Source: Undibacterium hunanense
Lineage (GTDB): Bacteria > Pseudomonadota > Gammaproteobacteria > Burkholderiales > Burkholderiaceae_D
NCBI RefSeq assembly: GCF_014284335.1
Contig: NZ_JACOGF010000009.1
Location: 186,001-250,000, forward strand
Direction of reading: 5' to 3'
Length of the DNA: 64,000 nt
Part shown: piece by piece, positions 46,979 to 56,054 of the stretch
Layout of the letters: every line of letters begins with the position of its first letter
Numbering within the stretch: position 1 is the stretch's first letter
The notes under the pieces: model-generated
The model's input: only the letters and a program-made list of their open reading frames with translations
Databases searched by the model: none
Told to the model about the DNA's origin: nothing
Program-made: the position numbers and the translations under genes

Positions 46979-47610
46979 ATGAAAAACTACATAGTTGTAA
47001 TTAAAGAATAACTGTTGTGGTTGTCCTTAGAAAATTCCAATTTGTTTATTTTTGTTGAGGAGGGCGTCCTTTTAAATTGCTTCTATTGACATGGCTTAAG
47101 CCTGAAGTGAGAAGTATTTTAACAACATTATTAATGTCTATCAGTATTTATAAAAAATAAATATACTTGCTATATTTAATGAATGTCAAATTCAGTTTTA
47201 ATGCTCAAAACTGCAATGAGGTAAGCTTTTTGTATTTAGATACAAAAATAAACCGTACTCTTTAAATTAAGTTTACGGATGTGTGGCGTCAGCGTTAATC
47301 CCTCTTCGCTAGACATGAATTAGTTCCTTATTGGTCGTCACAGGAATTTATATCAATAAAATCATTTCTGGTTTTTTTCTTAACAGACATTAAAATTACG
47401 CCTTGTGTTGTATTTGGTACGCGTAGACAGTTCGTGCACCAAATTCAATCAGAATTTTAAGAGTGTTTACTCTAGAGATGAAATTTTCGCTATTCAGCAA
47501 ATTGCGTAAATGACATACTACTCATTGAGTTTTAGAACGCTCGTTCCATTTTATTTTGGACTTCGGTGGTTCTACTGACTTCCAAAAAAAATACTTAACA
47601 GGAGACAATA
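46979..47610. other. 632-bp AT-rich stretch without a gene
   Basis: No gene is supported. Runs such as AAAAAATAAATATAC occur near 47150. A GGAG site just before 47611 belongs to the next gene. It marks the right edge of the low-GC island. Confidence 0.5.
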
Positions 47611-49137
47611 ATGCGTCAAATCCATATAGCGCTGGGTCTGCTTTCGGCTGCCGTTCTTTCGGCTTGCGGTGGCGGTGGTAGTGCTGGTCCAACAATCGAT
47701 ACAACACCTGCGCGTGGTACGCTGGTTGCCAATCCCCCTGTCCTGGTGCCTATTCCTCAGGCGAGCGGCCCGGCATTGACCAAACTTGATCCAGTCGTCT
47801 TCAAGGCTTCGCTGGATGCAGCAAAACCTGGTCTGACCCAGATCACTGGCGCACCCAAGTGCGAAATCAGCACCTACTACATGAAGTACACCACTGTTGG
47901 CGGCGCAAACGAAGCGACTGATGCAACTGGCGCCATCATGGTACCGTCTGGCACGGATGCTGCCTGTACCGGCCCACGTCCTGTGCTGTTGTATGCACAT
48001 GGCACGACAGTAGAAAAATCTTTCAACATGGCCAACCTGCGTGACAACTCGGAAGCCACTCTGCTGGCAGCCATGTATGCCGCACAAGGTTTCATCGTTG
48101 TTGCGCCTAACTATGCCGGTTACGATACCTCGGCACTGAGCTACCATCCTTACCTGAATGCTGAACAGCAAGCCAATGACATGGTGGATTCCCTGCGTGC
48201 GGCACGCAAGGCATTCGGCTCTATCGGTGCACAGGATTCCGGCAAGCTGGTCATCAGCGGCTATTCTCAAGGTGGCCATGTGGCCATGGCGACACAGCGT
48301 GCTATGCAGACTACCTACGCGTCTGAATTCAAGGTAACTGCCCTGGCAGGTATGTCCGGTCCTTACGCCATGTCCCTGTTGGGTGACGCAACGTTTGCCG
48401 GTAGCCCGAATGCGGGTGGTACGGTGTTCATTCCTCTGATCACGACCAGTTGGCAAAAATCCTATGGTGGTTTGTATGCCAATCCGAATGAAGTCTATGA
48501 AGACAAATACGCAACCGGCATCGAAACCTTGTTGCCAGGCGCGCTGACTTTCAATGACCTGTTCACGACAGGTAAATTGCCAGCGTATGCAATGTTTGCC
48601 AAGGATTCTCTGCCAGGTCCTTCATCTGCTGCCTTCGCTGCTTTCTTCGGTGACGGTAACCTGGTGAAAACCAGCTATCGCAACACCTATCTGGCTGATG
48701 CACAGAAAAATCCTTGCAACGTCAATCCTGCAGATCCTTTGAACTGTACGCCTGCCAATCCTTTCCGTAAGGCTGGCGTGAAGAATGACTTGCGTAACTA
48801 TGTGCCTACCGTGCCGGTGTTCCTGTGCGGCGGTAATGGTGACCCTACCGTGTTCTTTGCCAGCACCCAGGCAACGGCAGGTTACTTCCAGGCTAAAGGT
48901 TTGCCAGCAGCAGCGTTGACAGTGCTGGACGTGGATTCCGCTCCAACCAGCGCAGCAGATCCGTTCGCTGCTGCCAAGGTCGGTTTTGGTCAAAGCAAAA
49001 CGGCAGCGATCAATGCAGCCATTGCCGCCAAGCAGGATCCAGCTACAGCTGTCGCCGCTGCTTACCATGGCACGCTGGTTCCACCGTTCTGCAACGCTGC
49101 AGCACGCGCCTTCTTCCAGCAAGTTTTGGCTAAATAA
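47611..49137 (+). CDS. lipase-like alpha/beta hydrolase lipoprotein
   Basis: 508 residues. The signal peptide ends in the lipobox LSAC at about residue 19, followed by a glycine spacer (GGGGSAG), so the protein is probably a surface or periplasmic lipoprotein. The alpha/beta hydrolase core includes VLLYAHGTTVEKS (oxyanion region), VVAPNYAGYD and the nucleophile elbow ISGYSQGGHVAMA. A C-terminal Ala-rich section follows a cysteine-bearing stretch. It resembles secretory lipases. The substrate may be lipid or polyester; this is inferred. An OmpW gene follows 14 bp later. Confidence 0.85.
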   Translation: MRQIHIALGLLSAAVLSACGGGGSAGPTIDTTPARGTLVANPPVLVPIPQASGPALTKLDPVVFKASLDAAKPGLTQITGAPKCEISTYYMKYTTVGGANEATDATGAIMVPSGTDAACTGPRPVLLYAHGTTVEKSFNMANLRDNSEATLLAAMYAAQGFIVVAPNYAGYDTSALSYHPYLNAEQQANDMVDSLRAARKAFGSIGAQDSGKLVISGYSQGGHVAMATQRAMQTTYASEFKVTALAGMSGPYAMSLLGDATFAGSPNAGGTVFIPLITTSWQKSYGGLYANPNEVYEDKYATGIETLLPGALTFNDLFTTGKLPAYAMFAKDSLPGPSSAAFAAFFGDGNLVKTSYRNTYLADAQKNPCNVNPADPLNCTPANPFRKAGVKNDLRNYVPTVPVFLCGGNGDPTVFFASTQATAGYFQAKGLPAAALTVLDVDSAPTSAADPFAAAKVGFGQSKTAAINAAIAAKQDPATAVAAAYHGTLVPPFCNAAARAFFQQVLAK

Positions 49138-49151
49138 GAGGAGACGCCATC

Positions 49152-49823
49152 ATGAAAAAAATACAAATCGCTATCGCCGTTGCACTGGGTCTGGCTTCTG
49201 TCTCCGCCATGGCATATGACAATACGGTACGTGCCGGTATCATCAATGTGCAGGTGCATTCCGAGTCTCCTGATTTCACCAGCAATGGCCCGGCTTTCCT
49301 GACGCCACAACCGGCAGGTCTGACTGTTGGCAATGCAACGACAGTTTTGCTGGGATACACGCGCCGGCTCAATGATAATTTTGACTTTGATTTCCTCGCT
49401 GGTATCCCGCCGGAGCATGATGTCAAAGGCCGTGGCACGCTGGCACCTTATGGCACGATTGCCAAGGTTAAACAACGTGCACCGACTTTCTTCATCAACT
49501 ACAACTTCGGTGCACCAACCAACGCATGGCGTCCGTATGTAGGTTTGGGTTTCAATTACACCCAATTCTTTGATGCGACATCCACCGCGGTCGGCAATAT
49601 CGCAACAGGTGGCCCAACCAAGATTGATTTGAAGGATTCATTCGGTCTTGCAGGGCAGGTTGGTATCAGCTACAAATTCAGTGATCGCTGGTCTGTCAAT
49701 GCGTCTATCGCTGCGGCAGATGTCAAGACTGATATGAAGGCCACAACCGGCAGCATAGAACGTAAAACCACCATCAATTTCCGGCCAGTTGTATATGGTC
49801 TGTGCGTGGGTTACAGCTTCTAA
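49152..49823 (+). CDS. OmpW-family outer membrane protein
   Basis: 223 residues with a signal peptide (MKKIQIAIAVALGLASVSAMA) and GAGGAGA upstream. The mature protein is an eight-stranded barrel of OmpW type: VRAGIINVQVHS, the segment PTFFINYNFG..NAWRPYVGLGFNYTQFFD and the C-terminal PVVYGLCVGYSF ending in Phe. It forms a narrow channel for hydrophobic solutes. Its position behind the lipase suggests a shared transcript and uptake of lipase products. A strong terminator follows. Confidence 0.93.
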   Translation: MKKIQIAIAVALGLASVSAMAYDNTVRAGIINVQVHSESPDFTSNGPAFLTPQPAGLTVGNATTVLLGYTRRLNDNFDFDFLAGIPPEHDVKGRGTLAPYGTIAKVKQRAPTFFINYNFGAPTNAWRPYVGLGFNYTQFFDATSTAVGNIATGGPTKIDLKDSFGLAGQVGISYKFSDRWSVNASIAAADVKTDMKATTGSIERKTTINFRPVVYGLCVGYSF

Positions 49824-50134
49824 GATTCTTCTTCGGTAGTGTGAAAAAGGGTTCCAATGTTTCATTGGAACCCTTTTTTCTTGCAAATCTGTATGTGGCA
49901 AACGCAGTCCTGGCATTGGTAGCCATTGGTAGCATTTGTAGCACTTTTGGCGCCCATAATGTCGTAGCGCCAGCAGTATCCGCAGCATCCATGATGCGGG
50001 TGATTTCATCGGGCCTTCCTGTATCACGCTGGCTCACCTCGCATGCAGACCTGGTCTGCAATCCATCTATCCCTGTCAAGAAATGCATTCTGACTATTCT
50101 TGGATTGCTCCAGCACATTGTGCTGAAATGATAT
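49824..50134. other. 311-bp gap between ompW-like gene and TetR gene
   Basis: It holds the ompW terminator at 49844-49879 and, at its right end, the first TetR operator candidate. Otherwise no gene is seen. Confidence 0.6.
49844..49879 (+). terminator. rho-independent terminator after the OmpW gene
   Basis: AAAAAGGGTTCCAATG pairs perfectly with CATTGGAACCCTTTTT across a 3-nt loop and ends in a T run, 20 bp after the stop. Confidence 0.93.
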
Positions 50135-50148
50135 ATGATGACCATCAT
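50133..50148. promoter_or_regulatory. TetR operator candidate, copy 1 (over the regulator's start)
   Basis: ATATGATGACCATCAT is 14/16 identical to the sequence in front of the SDR gene at 50782 and is itself nearly palindromic. It overlaps the first codons of the TetR gene, so binding could block transcription of the regulator. Confidence 0.6.
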
Positions 50149-50740
50149 GCAGAATAAATCGACAAAATTAAAAGCCACCGGACGCAAAGAAATTTCACAC
50201 GAACGTATCGTTGAAGTTGCTGCGCGTGCCATACGGCGCAGTGGTTACGATGGTACTGGCGTCGCCGACATCATGAAAGAAGCGGGATTGACGCATGGCG
50301 GTTTCTATAGCCACTTTGCGTCGCGCGAAGCATTGCTTGCCGAGGCTGCGGATCGTGCCGGTGCCGAAGCGGTGGCAGCCTCGGCACAGATTGCCGCTGC
50401 CGTGCCGCCTGAACAGGCTTTGCAGGCGCTGGTACAGGCTTACTTGTCGAAGGAGCATTTCGACAGCATAGAGAGGGGTTGTCCCGTTTGCGCGCTGGGT
50501 TCGGAGATGCCCAGGCAGGCACCAGAGGTGCGGCGTGCTGCTACCCGTCGCATCAAGGAAATGATTGATGTCGTTGCACGTCAATTGCCAGACTGGGGCC
50601 AGCCAGGCGCACATGAGCAGGCACTTATGGTGGTCGCTACCATGGTCGGTACGCTATTGTTGGCGCGCGCCGTTGACGATACCAGGCTGTCAGACAGTTT
50701 TCTCGACGCTGCGCGGGAAAAGATCACATCTGGTTCATGA
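50135..50740 (+). CDS. TetR/AcrR-family transcriptional regulator
   Basis: 201 residues. The N-terminal DNA-binding domain at about residues 20-65 has the TetR helix-turn-helix ISHERIVEVAARAIRRSGYDGTGVADIMKEAGLTHGGFYSHF. The C-terminal ligand domain contains RGCPVCALGSEM, typical of regulators of oxidoreductase and efflux genes. Three in-frame start codons (50135, 50138, 50147) are available, and the operator candidate covers them. It is followed by an SDR gene with the same operator sequence. Confidence 0.9.
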   Translation: MMTIMQNKSTKLKATGRKEISHERIVEVAARAIRRSGYDGTGVADIMKEAGLTHGGFYSHFASREALLAEAADRAGAEAVAASAQIAAAVPPEQALQALVQAYLSKEHFDSIERGCPVCALGSEMPRQAPEVRRAATRRIKEMIDVVARQLPDWGQPGAHEQALMVVATMVGTLLLARAVDDTRLSDSFLDAAREKITSGS

Positions 50741-50781
50741 TTGATGCCGGTGGATGTACGCCGGTTTTTGTTTGTCTTAAA

Positions 50782-50797
50782 ATATGATGATCATAAT
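50782..50797. promoter_or_regulatory. TetR operator candidate, copy 2 (upstream of SDR)
   Basis: ATATGATGATCATAAT, inside the longer near-palindrome AATATGATGATCATAATATT. It lies 66 bp before the SDR start and shares 14/16 bases with the copy at 50133. Confidence 0.6.
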
Positions 50798-50862
50798 ATT
50801 TTGATTAAAATGAAGGTATTGCAATCCCTTAAGTACATAGTCCATATAGATTGGAGAGCATG

Positions 50863-51672
50863 ATGAGCAACAAAATAGCATTGGTTACCGGTGCCTCACA
50901 GGGCATAGGCGAAGCGACTGCCAAACGACTCGTGAAAGCAGGTTACACGGTTTATGGCACCAGCCGCCGGGGTGCTTCAGGTGATGAGCGATCATTCAAC
51001 ATGTTACCGCTGGATGTGACCAGCGATGAGTCGGTCGAATCAGCCATCAGTGAGGTGATACGTTTGAGTGGGCGCATAGACCTGCTGGTCAATAACGCCG
51101 GGATAGGCATCGCCCCTGCTGGCGCAGAAGAGGTCTCGATTGCGCAGGCCCAGGCGATTTTCGATACGAATTTTTTTGGACTCCTGCGTGTGACACGCGC
51201 AGTCGTGCCTTATATGCGACATCAGGGGGCGGGGCGCATCATTAACATTGGCTCGGTACTCGGTTTTTTGCCCATGCCTTACGGTGCTCTGTATTCCGCA
51301 ACCAAGCATGCGGTGGAAGGTTATTCAGAATCCCTGGACCATGAACTGCGCACCTGGGGCATCCGTGTCATTGTGCTTGAACCTGCCTACACCAGGACCC
51401 CATTCGACGCCAACATGCTGGAGCCGGACACCAAGCTGGACGAATATCGCGAAGTGCGTGCTGCGGTGAATAAAAGGGTGAAAGAAGTCATGGCAACGGC
51501 AGAGGGACCTGAAGTCGTGGCCGAAGCCGTACTGAAGGCAGCGATAGCACATCATCCCAAGTTACGTTACACCGCAGGTAGCCTGGCCAGTCGCCTGCGC
51601 CTGCTGCGCACATATGCACCTGCTGGCCTGATGGATGCTGGCATACGTAAAGACCTGCGGCTTGAAGCCTAG
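50863..51672 (+). CDS. short-chain dehydrogenase/reductase
   Basis: 269 residues from the ATG 6 bp after GGAGAG; the frame extends to a TTG at 50851. The cofactor motif VTGASQGIGEATAKR is at about residues 7-21 (NADP type suggested by TSRRGA at 32-37). NNAGIGIA and the catalytic set Ser...Tyr-x-x-x-Lys (GSVLGFL, then YSATKHAVEGY) are intact. It reduces a carbonyl or oxidises an alcohol; the substrate is unknown. It is probably controlled by the TetR protein encoded upstream. Confidence 0.92.
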   Translation: MSNKIALVTGASQGIGEATAKRLVKAGYTVYGTSRRGASGDERSFNMLPLDVTSDESVESAISEVIRLSGRIDLLVNNAGIGIAPAGAEEVSIAQAQAIFDTNFFGLLRVTRAVVPYMRHQGAGRIINIGSVLGFLPMPYGALYSATKHAVEGYSESLDHELRTWGIRVIVLEPAYTRTPFDANMLEPDTKLDEYREVRAAVNKRVKEVMATAEGPEVVAEAVLKAAIAHHPKLRYTAGSLASRLRLLRTYAPAGLMDAGIRKDLRLEA

Positions 51673-51800
51673 GAATATTCATATTTCTGTTGTTCAAAGA
51701 CGTAGGATAACGCAGACCTGAAATGCAAGCGCTTTGGCAGCAATATCTGTTGGCCAGATATTTGACTGCAAGCATATTTAATCCGATTGGAACCAGAATT

Positions 51801-52805
51801 ATGATGAAAGCTTTTATTATCGACAGTTACGGAAAAAAGACTGAGGGCCGGATTGGCTCTATGCCGGTTCCGGATATCAGGCCGGATGAAGTACTGGTCC
51901 AGATCCACGCGGCTGGTGTCAATCTGCTGGATTCCAAGATCAGGAATGGCGAGTTCAAGCTCATCCTGCCTTATCAGTTGCCGCTTGTTCTGGGCCATGA
52001 TGTGGCCGGGGTCGTGGTTAAAACAGGACCTCAGGTACGGCAATTCAAGCCAGGTGATGAAGTGTATGCCCGTTCAGATGACCTTCGTATCGGTGCTTTC
52101 GCGGAATTGATTGCCATCAAAGAAGATTCACTGGCGCTGAAACCAAAAACGCTCAGCATGGAAGAAGCGGCGTCTATCCCTCTGGTGGGTTTGACAGCGT
52201 GGCAGGCGCTGATAGAACAAGCGAATTTGAAGAAAGGGCAAAAGGTATTCATACAGGCCGGTTCTGGCGGTGTCGGCACATTTGCGATTCAATTGGCGAA
52301 GCATATCGGGGCAACAGTGGCGACCACCACCAGTACCGCGAATATTGATCTGGTGAAGAGCCTGGGCGTAGATATCGTTATTGATTACAAGAAGGATGAT
52401 TTCGAAAAAATCCTGCGCGACTACGATGTGGTTTTAAACAGCCAGGATGGAAAGACACTCGACAAGTCTTTGCAAATACTCAAAGCTGGTGGGAAACTGA
52501 TTTCAATATCCGGACCGCCGGACATTGATTTTGCGAAAAAAATTGGTGCACCATGGTTTGTACAATTCATCATGCGGCTGTTGAGTTCTGGTGTCAAAAG
52601 AAAAGCCATGCGTCGACATATCGACTATTCTTTTCTGTTCATGAGAGCGCACGGAGCGCAGCTACGCGAGATTGCCGCGCTCATCGATTCCGGGGCCATA
52701 CGTCCGGTTGTGGACAAAATCTTTCCATTCGAGGCAACGGGCGAAGCCATGGCGTATGTTGAAAAGGGCCGCGCCAAAGGCAAGGTCGTTATCAGGATTC
52801 GATAA
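51801..52805 (+). CDS. NADP-dependent zinc-free alcohol dehydrogenase / quinone reductase-like
   Basis: 334 residues from MMKAFIIDSYGKKTE; the frame is open upstream to 51723 but without family similarity. It belongs to the medium-chain dehydrogenase superfamily. The GroES-like N-terminal domain has LVLGHDVAGVVVKTG, and the Rossmann domain has KVFIQAGSGGVGTFAIQLAKHIGA (about 143-166). Catalytic zinc ligands are not evident, which fits quinone reductase-like members. It is likely in the same TetR-linked group as the SDR 128 bp upstream. Confidence 0.88.
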   Translation: MMKAFIIDSYGKKTEGRIGSMPVPDIRPDEVLVQIHAAGVNLLDSKIRNGEFKLILPYQLPLVLGHDVAGVVVKTGPQVRQFKPGDEVYARSDDLRIGAFAELIAIKEDSLALKPKTLSMEEAASIPLVGLTAWQALIEQANLKKGQKVFIQAGSGGVGTFAIQLAKHIGATVATTTSTANIDLVKSLGVDIVIDYKKDDFEKILRDYDVVLNSQDGKTLDKSLQILKAGGKLISISGPPDIDFAKKIGAPWFVQFIMRLLSSGVKRKAMRRHIDYSFLFMRAHGAQLREIAALIDSGAIRPVVDKIFPFEATGEAMAYVEKGRAKGKVVIRIR

Positions 52806-52870
52806 CTCGCTTGCCCTTTTCAGGCATTGGAAAATGTTGATGAGAAGGACAGATGTGTGGCAACGACGGC

Positions 52871-53875
52871 TTAACTGGCCACCTGGTTGCGCCCAGCCGC
52901 CTTGGCGCGGTAAAGTGCCGCATCGGCGGTGCTGATGAGGGCATTGCTGTCCTGACCGGGTGTCAGTGTCGCCACGCCAAATGAACCGGTGATATGCGGC
53001 AGGATTTTTTGCCGGTCGCTAAATATCTTTGTTTTACCCAGACGGTTACATAGCCGCTGGGCTACACCCATGGCTGATTTATGACTGGCACCAGGCAAGA
53101 TCACCATCATTTCCTCGCCGCCATAGCGGGCAGCAAAGTCACTGGGGCGCAGGCCTGCATTCAAGACCTTGGCGGCGGTTTGCAAGGCGTCATCGCCCAG
53201 CAGGTGACCATATTCATCATTGAAGCGTTTGAAGTGATCCAGATCCACCATGATGATGCTGAGTGGTGCGCCGGCAGCATGGGCATATTCGATCATGCCC
53301 GGCAATTGTGCATTGAGCCAGGCGCGATTGTGCAGGCCTGTCAGGCCATCCACCATGGAAAGCTGGCGATAAAATTCACCGACTTTCTGGCGGTTGCGTA
53401 TCTGTGCATTCGCCGCCCGGATACGGAAGGACAATAACTGCAGCAGATTGCGGGCAACGCCGTTGGATTCATCGATGAGCTTCCACAGGGTTTCAGCTTC
53501 AATCAGCAATAACTCGCTGTCGCTGATGGCAGAGATGGTGGCCGAATGGATTTCTTCATCCAGCACCGATATCTCACCCACGCATTCACCAGGCAGGTAT
53601 TGGGTAATGGTGTTTTCCAGATGATTGCTTTTTTCGGTCAGGCGGCTGACACCCAGCGCGCCTTTCAGGACGATGAATAATCTGGCGCCGGAGCTATTGG
53701 CATCCAGCACGATCTGGCCGGTACGGGCCTTGACGACCTGACAGTCCTTGATGATGTCGGCGATCAGTTTTCGGTTTTCTTCGTTGATGTCACGAAACAG
53801 GTGGATATCTTCTATGCGATAGTCCGTTGATCTGAAAAGCATCAGGTGTTCCAAAATTGTTTTATCCAGATACAT
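52871..53875 (-). CDS. diguanylate cyclase with N-terminal cNMP-binding-like domain
   Basis: 334 residues. A cyclic-nucleotide-binding-fold domain is at about 20-145 (VLKGALGVS, LPGECVGEISVLDEEIHSATISA), but the usual phosphate-binding Arg before S/T-A is His here, so cNMP binding is doubtful. A GGDEF domain follows at about 170-334 (VDGLTGLHNRAWLN, MVDLDHFKRFND, active site RYGGEEMM). The inhibitory I-site RPSD lies five residues before GGEEM. It makes c-di-GMP. It is the last gene of a unit with the HDOD protein and a small protein. Confidence 0.92.
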   Translation of the reverse strand: MYLDKTILEHLMLFRSTDYRIEDIHLFRDINEENRKLIADIIKDCQVVKARTGQIVLDANSSGARLFIVLKGALGVSRLTEKSNHLENTITQYLPGECVGEISVLDEEIHSATISAISDSELLLIEAETLWKLIDESNGVARNLLQLLSFRIRAANAQIRNRQKVGEFYRQLSMVDGLTGLHNRAWLNAQLPGMIEYAHAAGAPLSIIMVDLDHFKRFNDEYGHLLGDDALQTAAKVLNAGLRPSDFAARYGGEEMMVILPGASHKSAMGVAQRLCNRLGKTKIFSDRQKILPHITGSFGVATLTPGQDSNALISTADAALYRAKAAGRNQVAS

Positions 53876-53892
53876 GGGCCAAAAAGAAAAAG

Positions 53893-54747
53893 TCAGAGTA
53901 CGATCTGATCCAAAGCATCGAAACGCATTTCAGTTTCACGAAATATGCTTATATAGTCAGTTTCACTAAGCCCTAGCGTATCCCAAGCAGCCTGTGACAG
54001 CAAGGGGAGCATGTCGTTTTCTTCCGCAGACAGGTCCAGGGCATGCACGATGGCATTGGCCACATGCACGACCGAAGCCAGCGCATGCAGGTTTTCCTGC
54101 TCGGGATCATGGTGACCACGTATGGCATCGCACACTGCTTCTGAAAAACGCCATTGATGCGCCAATGCCAGGCCGGCAACGACATGGTCAATATGCATGA
54201 TGCGTCGTTCTGCTTCCAGCAGGTGACAATCATTTGCTGCTTTATAGTCAAGTACCTGATTGTAGTTGTCAGGATAGCCAGTCACCAGCACCAGCTTGCC
54301 TATATCGTGCAGCAAGCCTGCAGTAAACGCAAAATCATGCTTCATGTGCAAGGCCCGCGAGATCAGTTCGGCACAGATGGCCGTTCCTATACTGTGACGC
54401 CAGAAGGCCCGAAAATCAAAGGCAGGGCATTTGGAAGTTGGAAACTTGTCGCTTAAGATGGTGGTCCGTATTAAATTTTTTACATTTTTCACCCCCAGCA
54501 TGGCCGTTGCCTGCTGCAAGGTCACCACTTTGGAATTATTCCCGTAGTAGGATGAATTGGCCAGACGCAATAGTTTGGCCGAGACAGAATGGTCCATGGC
54601 CACTTTTTCAGTGATCATATCCAGGCTGCTGTCTTCATCTTCCAGGTCTTGCAGCATTTCCATGGCCACTGCTGGCAGGGTAGGCAAGTCCTTGATATGC
54701 TTGACCACATCTTCCAGATGTACCTGATACTCGCTCGTGTCATTCAT
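53893..54747 (-). CDS. HDOD domain signalling protein
   Basis: 284 residues, nearly all HDOD domain (VKHIKDLPTLPAVAMEMLQDLED..., FTAGLLHDIGKLVLVTGY near residue 140). It is a close paralogue of the protein at 12003-12845. The start overlaps the stop of the small upstream gene (ATGA), and the diguanylate cyclase gene starts 18 bp after its stop. The family works in c-di-GMP-dependent motility and biofilm control. The exact output here is not known. Confidence 0.9.
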   Translation of the reverse strand: MNDTSEYQVHLEDVVKHIKDLPTLPAVAMEMLQDLEDEDSSLDMITEKVAMDHSVSAKLLRLANSSYYGNNSKVVTLQQATAMLGVKNVKNLIRTTILSDKFPTSKCPAFDFRAFWRHSIGTAICAELISRALHMKHDFAFTAGLLHDIGKLVLVTGYPDNYNQVLDYKAANDCHLLEAERRIMHIDHVVAGLALAHQWRFSEAVCDAIRGHHDPEQENLHALASVVHVANAIVHALDLSAEENDMLPLLSQAAWDTLGLSETDYISIFRETEMRFDALDQIVL

Positions 54748-55064
54748 TGATAGTCACCATGGCGGTAATGGAAGACATATGCTTTCAACAGGCTGGCGGG
54801 TGCACTGTCGGGAGCGTGGCGGAATAGTCGTTCCAGGCGTGCCAGCCTGATTTCGCGTTCTTCGGTTTCTTGCTGTTCTGAGACTGGAGCAGCAACGATG
54901 GATAGCTGGTGTATTTCGTGGTGAGCGATGGAATGCAGCATGTTCTCCGTCAGCGTTACGCCAGCTGGCAACAACACATGCCCCACCTTATCAAGCAGAT
55001 CATCTGCCAGCACAGCACCTGCGGTGACTTTGGAAAGCGCTACATAATGGGTACGTTTATTCAT
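54744..55064 (-). CDS. small accessory protein of the HDOD-cyclase operon, 106 aa
   Basis: 106 residues. The N-terminal half (VALSKVTAGAVLADDLLDKVGHVLLPAGVTLTENMLHSIAHHEIHQLSI) resembles the short strand-helix module with G-x-x-LT-E found ahead of HD-GYP domains. The C-terminal half is helical and charged. The ATGA overlap with the HDOD gene indicates tight coupling. It may be a detached regulatory module for the HDOD protein. Confidence 0.75.
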   Translation of the reverse strand: MNKRTHYVALSKVTAGAVLADDLLDKVGHVLLPAGVTLTENMLHSIAHHEIHQLSIVAAPVSEQQETEEREIRLARLERLFRHAPDSAPASLLKAYVFHYRHGDYQ

Positions 55065-55332
55065 ATCCGCTGCCTCTGTTCGTAAGATTCCAGCCAGGCT
55101 TACAGCCTGAGTATGTATTTGCAGTGTAATAAAAAATTGCGTATTTGAAAGTTTCTTTTGAATAAAAATGTCCTGCTGTCATTTCAGAGTTCAGAGTACT
55201 CGCTGCTCACTGCTCATTGACTTTGTATATACTACACCCGGGATTGATACCGTGTCAGGCAAGCTACAGGCACTGCAATCAGTGCGCTGATTGATTCGTT
55301 GTGGTTTGTCCTGAGCACATTCTTTTGAGTGC

Positions 55333-56043
55333 ATGGCGGCCCAGGTTTTAGTAATAGCAAAAAAACTGCAAAAACAGCAAAAAACAGGAAAAATCATCAG
55401 AAACTTTATTAAAAGACGCCCCAGGCTGTTGATCACCCTTGGTTTGGGCACCGTGGCAGCGCTGGCCCTGCCGGGGACGACACCTTTGGTGACGCGGGCA
55501 CTATGCGGCTGGAACGTGGGGGTCTGGCTCTATCTGATCTCGATGGGATGGCTGATGATGCGCGCTGACAAACAGGCTGTGCGCAGGATGGCGCAGCAGG
55601 AAGATGAAAGTGCCGTTGCAGTGCTGGTGATTCTGTCGCTGTCGGCGACCATCAGCCTGCTGGCCATTATTCATGAACTGTCAGGCATGGCCGGGCTCAG
55701 TAGTGAAGTCCGGATAATGAAATACCTGTTTGCCGCTTCAACTGTGCTTGGTTCCTGGGCCTTGCTGGGAATTGTCTTCTGTTTTCACTATGCGCTGCTG
55801 TTTTACAATTCACCAGAGAAAAAACGCGCCTTGCACTTCCCGGATGACGAGGAAATGCCGGATTTCTGGGATTTCCTGTATTTCTCTTTCACCATTGCGG
55901 TCGCTGCACAAACTTCGGACGTGTGTGTCATGAACCGCCAGGTGCGCAAGACGGTGCTTGCTCAATCTGTGTTGAGCTTTTTCTTCAATGTGGCCGTCGT
56001 GGGCTTTTCCATCAATATTGCGGCTGCCCTGGTTGGTAACTAA
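55333..56043 (+). CDS. DUF1345 membrane protein
   Basis: 236 residues. Four to five transmembrane segments (about 31-50, 60-80, 96-120, 132-155 and 210-232) and the family signature DFWDFLYFSFTIAVAAQTSDVCV identify DUF1345. The N-terminal 28 residues are basic (KKLQKQQKTGK). Function is unknown across the family. It is a single gene that converges on the gene after it. Confidence 0.88.
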   Translation: MAAQVLVIAKKLQKQQKTGKIIRNFIKRRPRLLITLGLGTVAALALPGTTPLVTRALCGWNVGVWLYLISMGWLMMRADKQAVRRMAQQEDESAVAVLVILSLSATISLLAIIHELSGMAGLSSEVRIMKYLFAASTVLGSWALLGIVFCFHYALLFYNSPEKKRALHFPDDEEMPDFWDFLYFSFTIAVAAQTSDVCVMNRQVRKTVLAQSVLSFFFNVAVVGFSINIAAALVGN

Positions 56044-56054
56044 GGTGGTATTTA

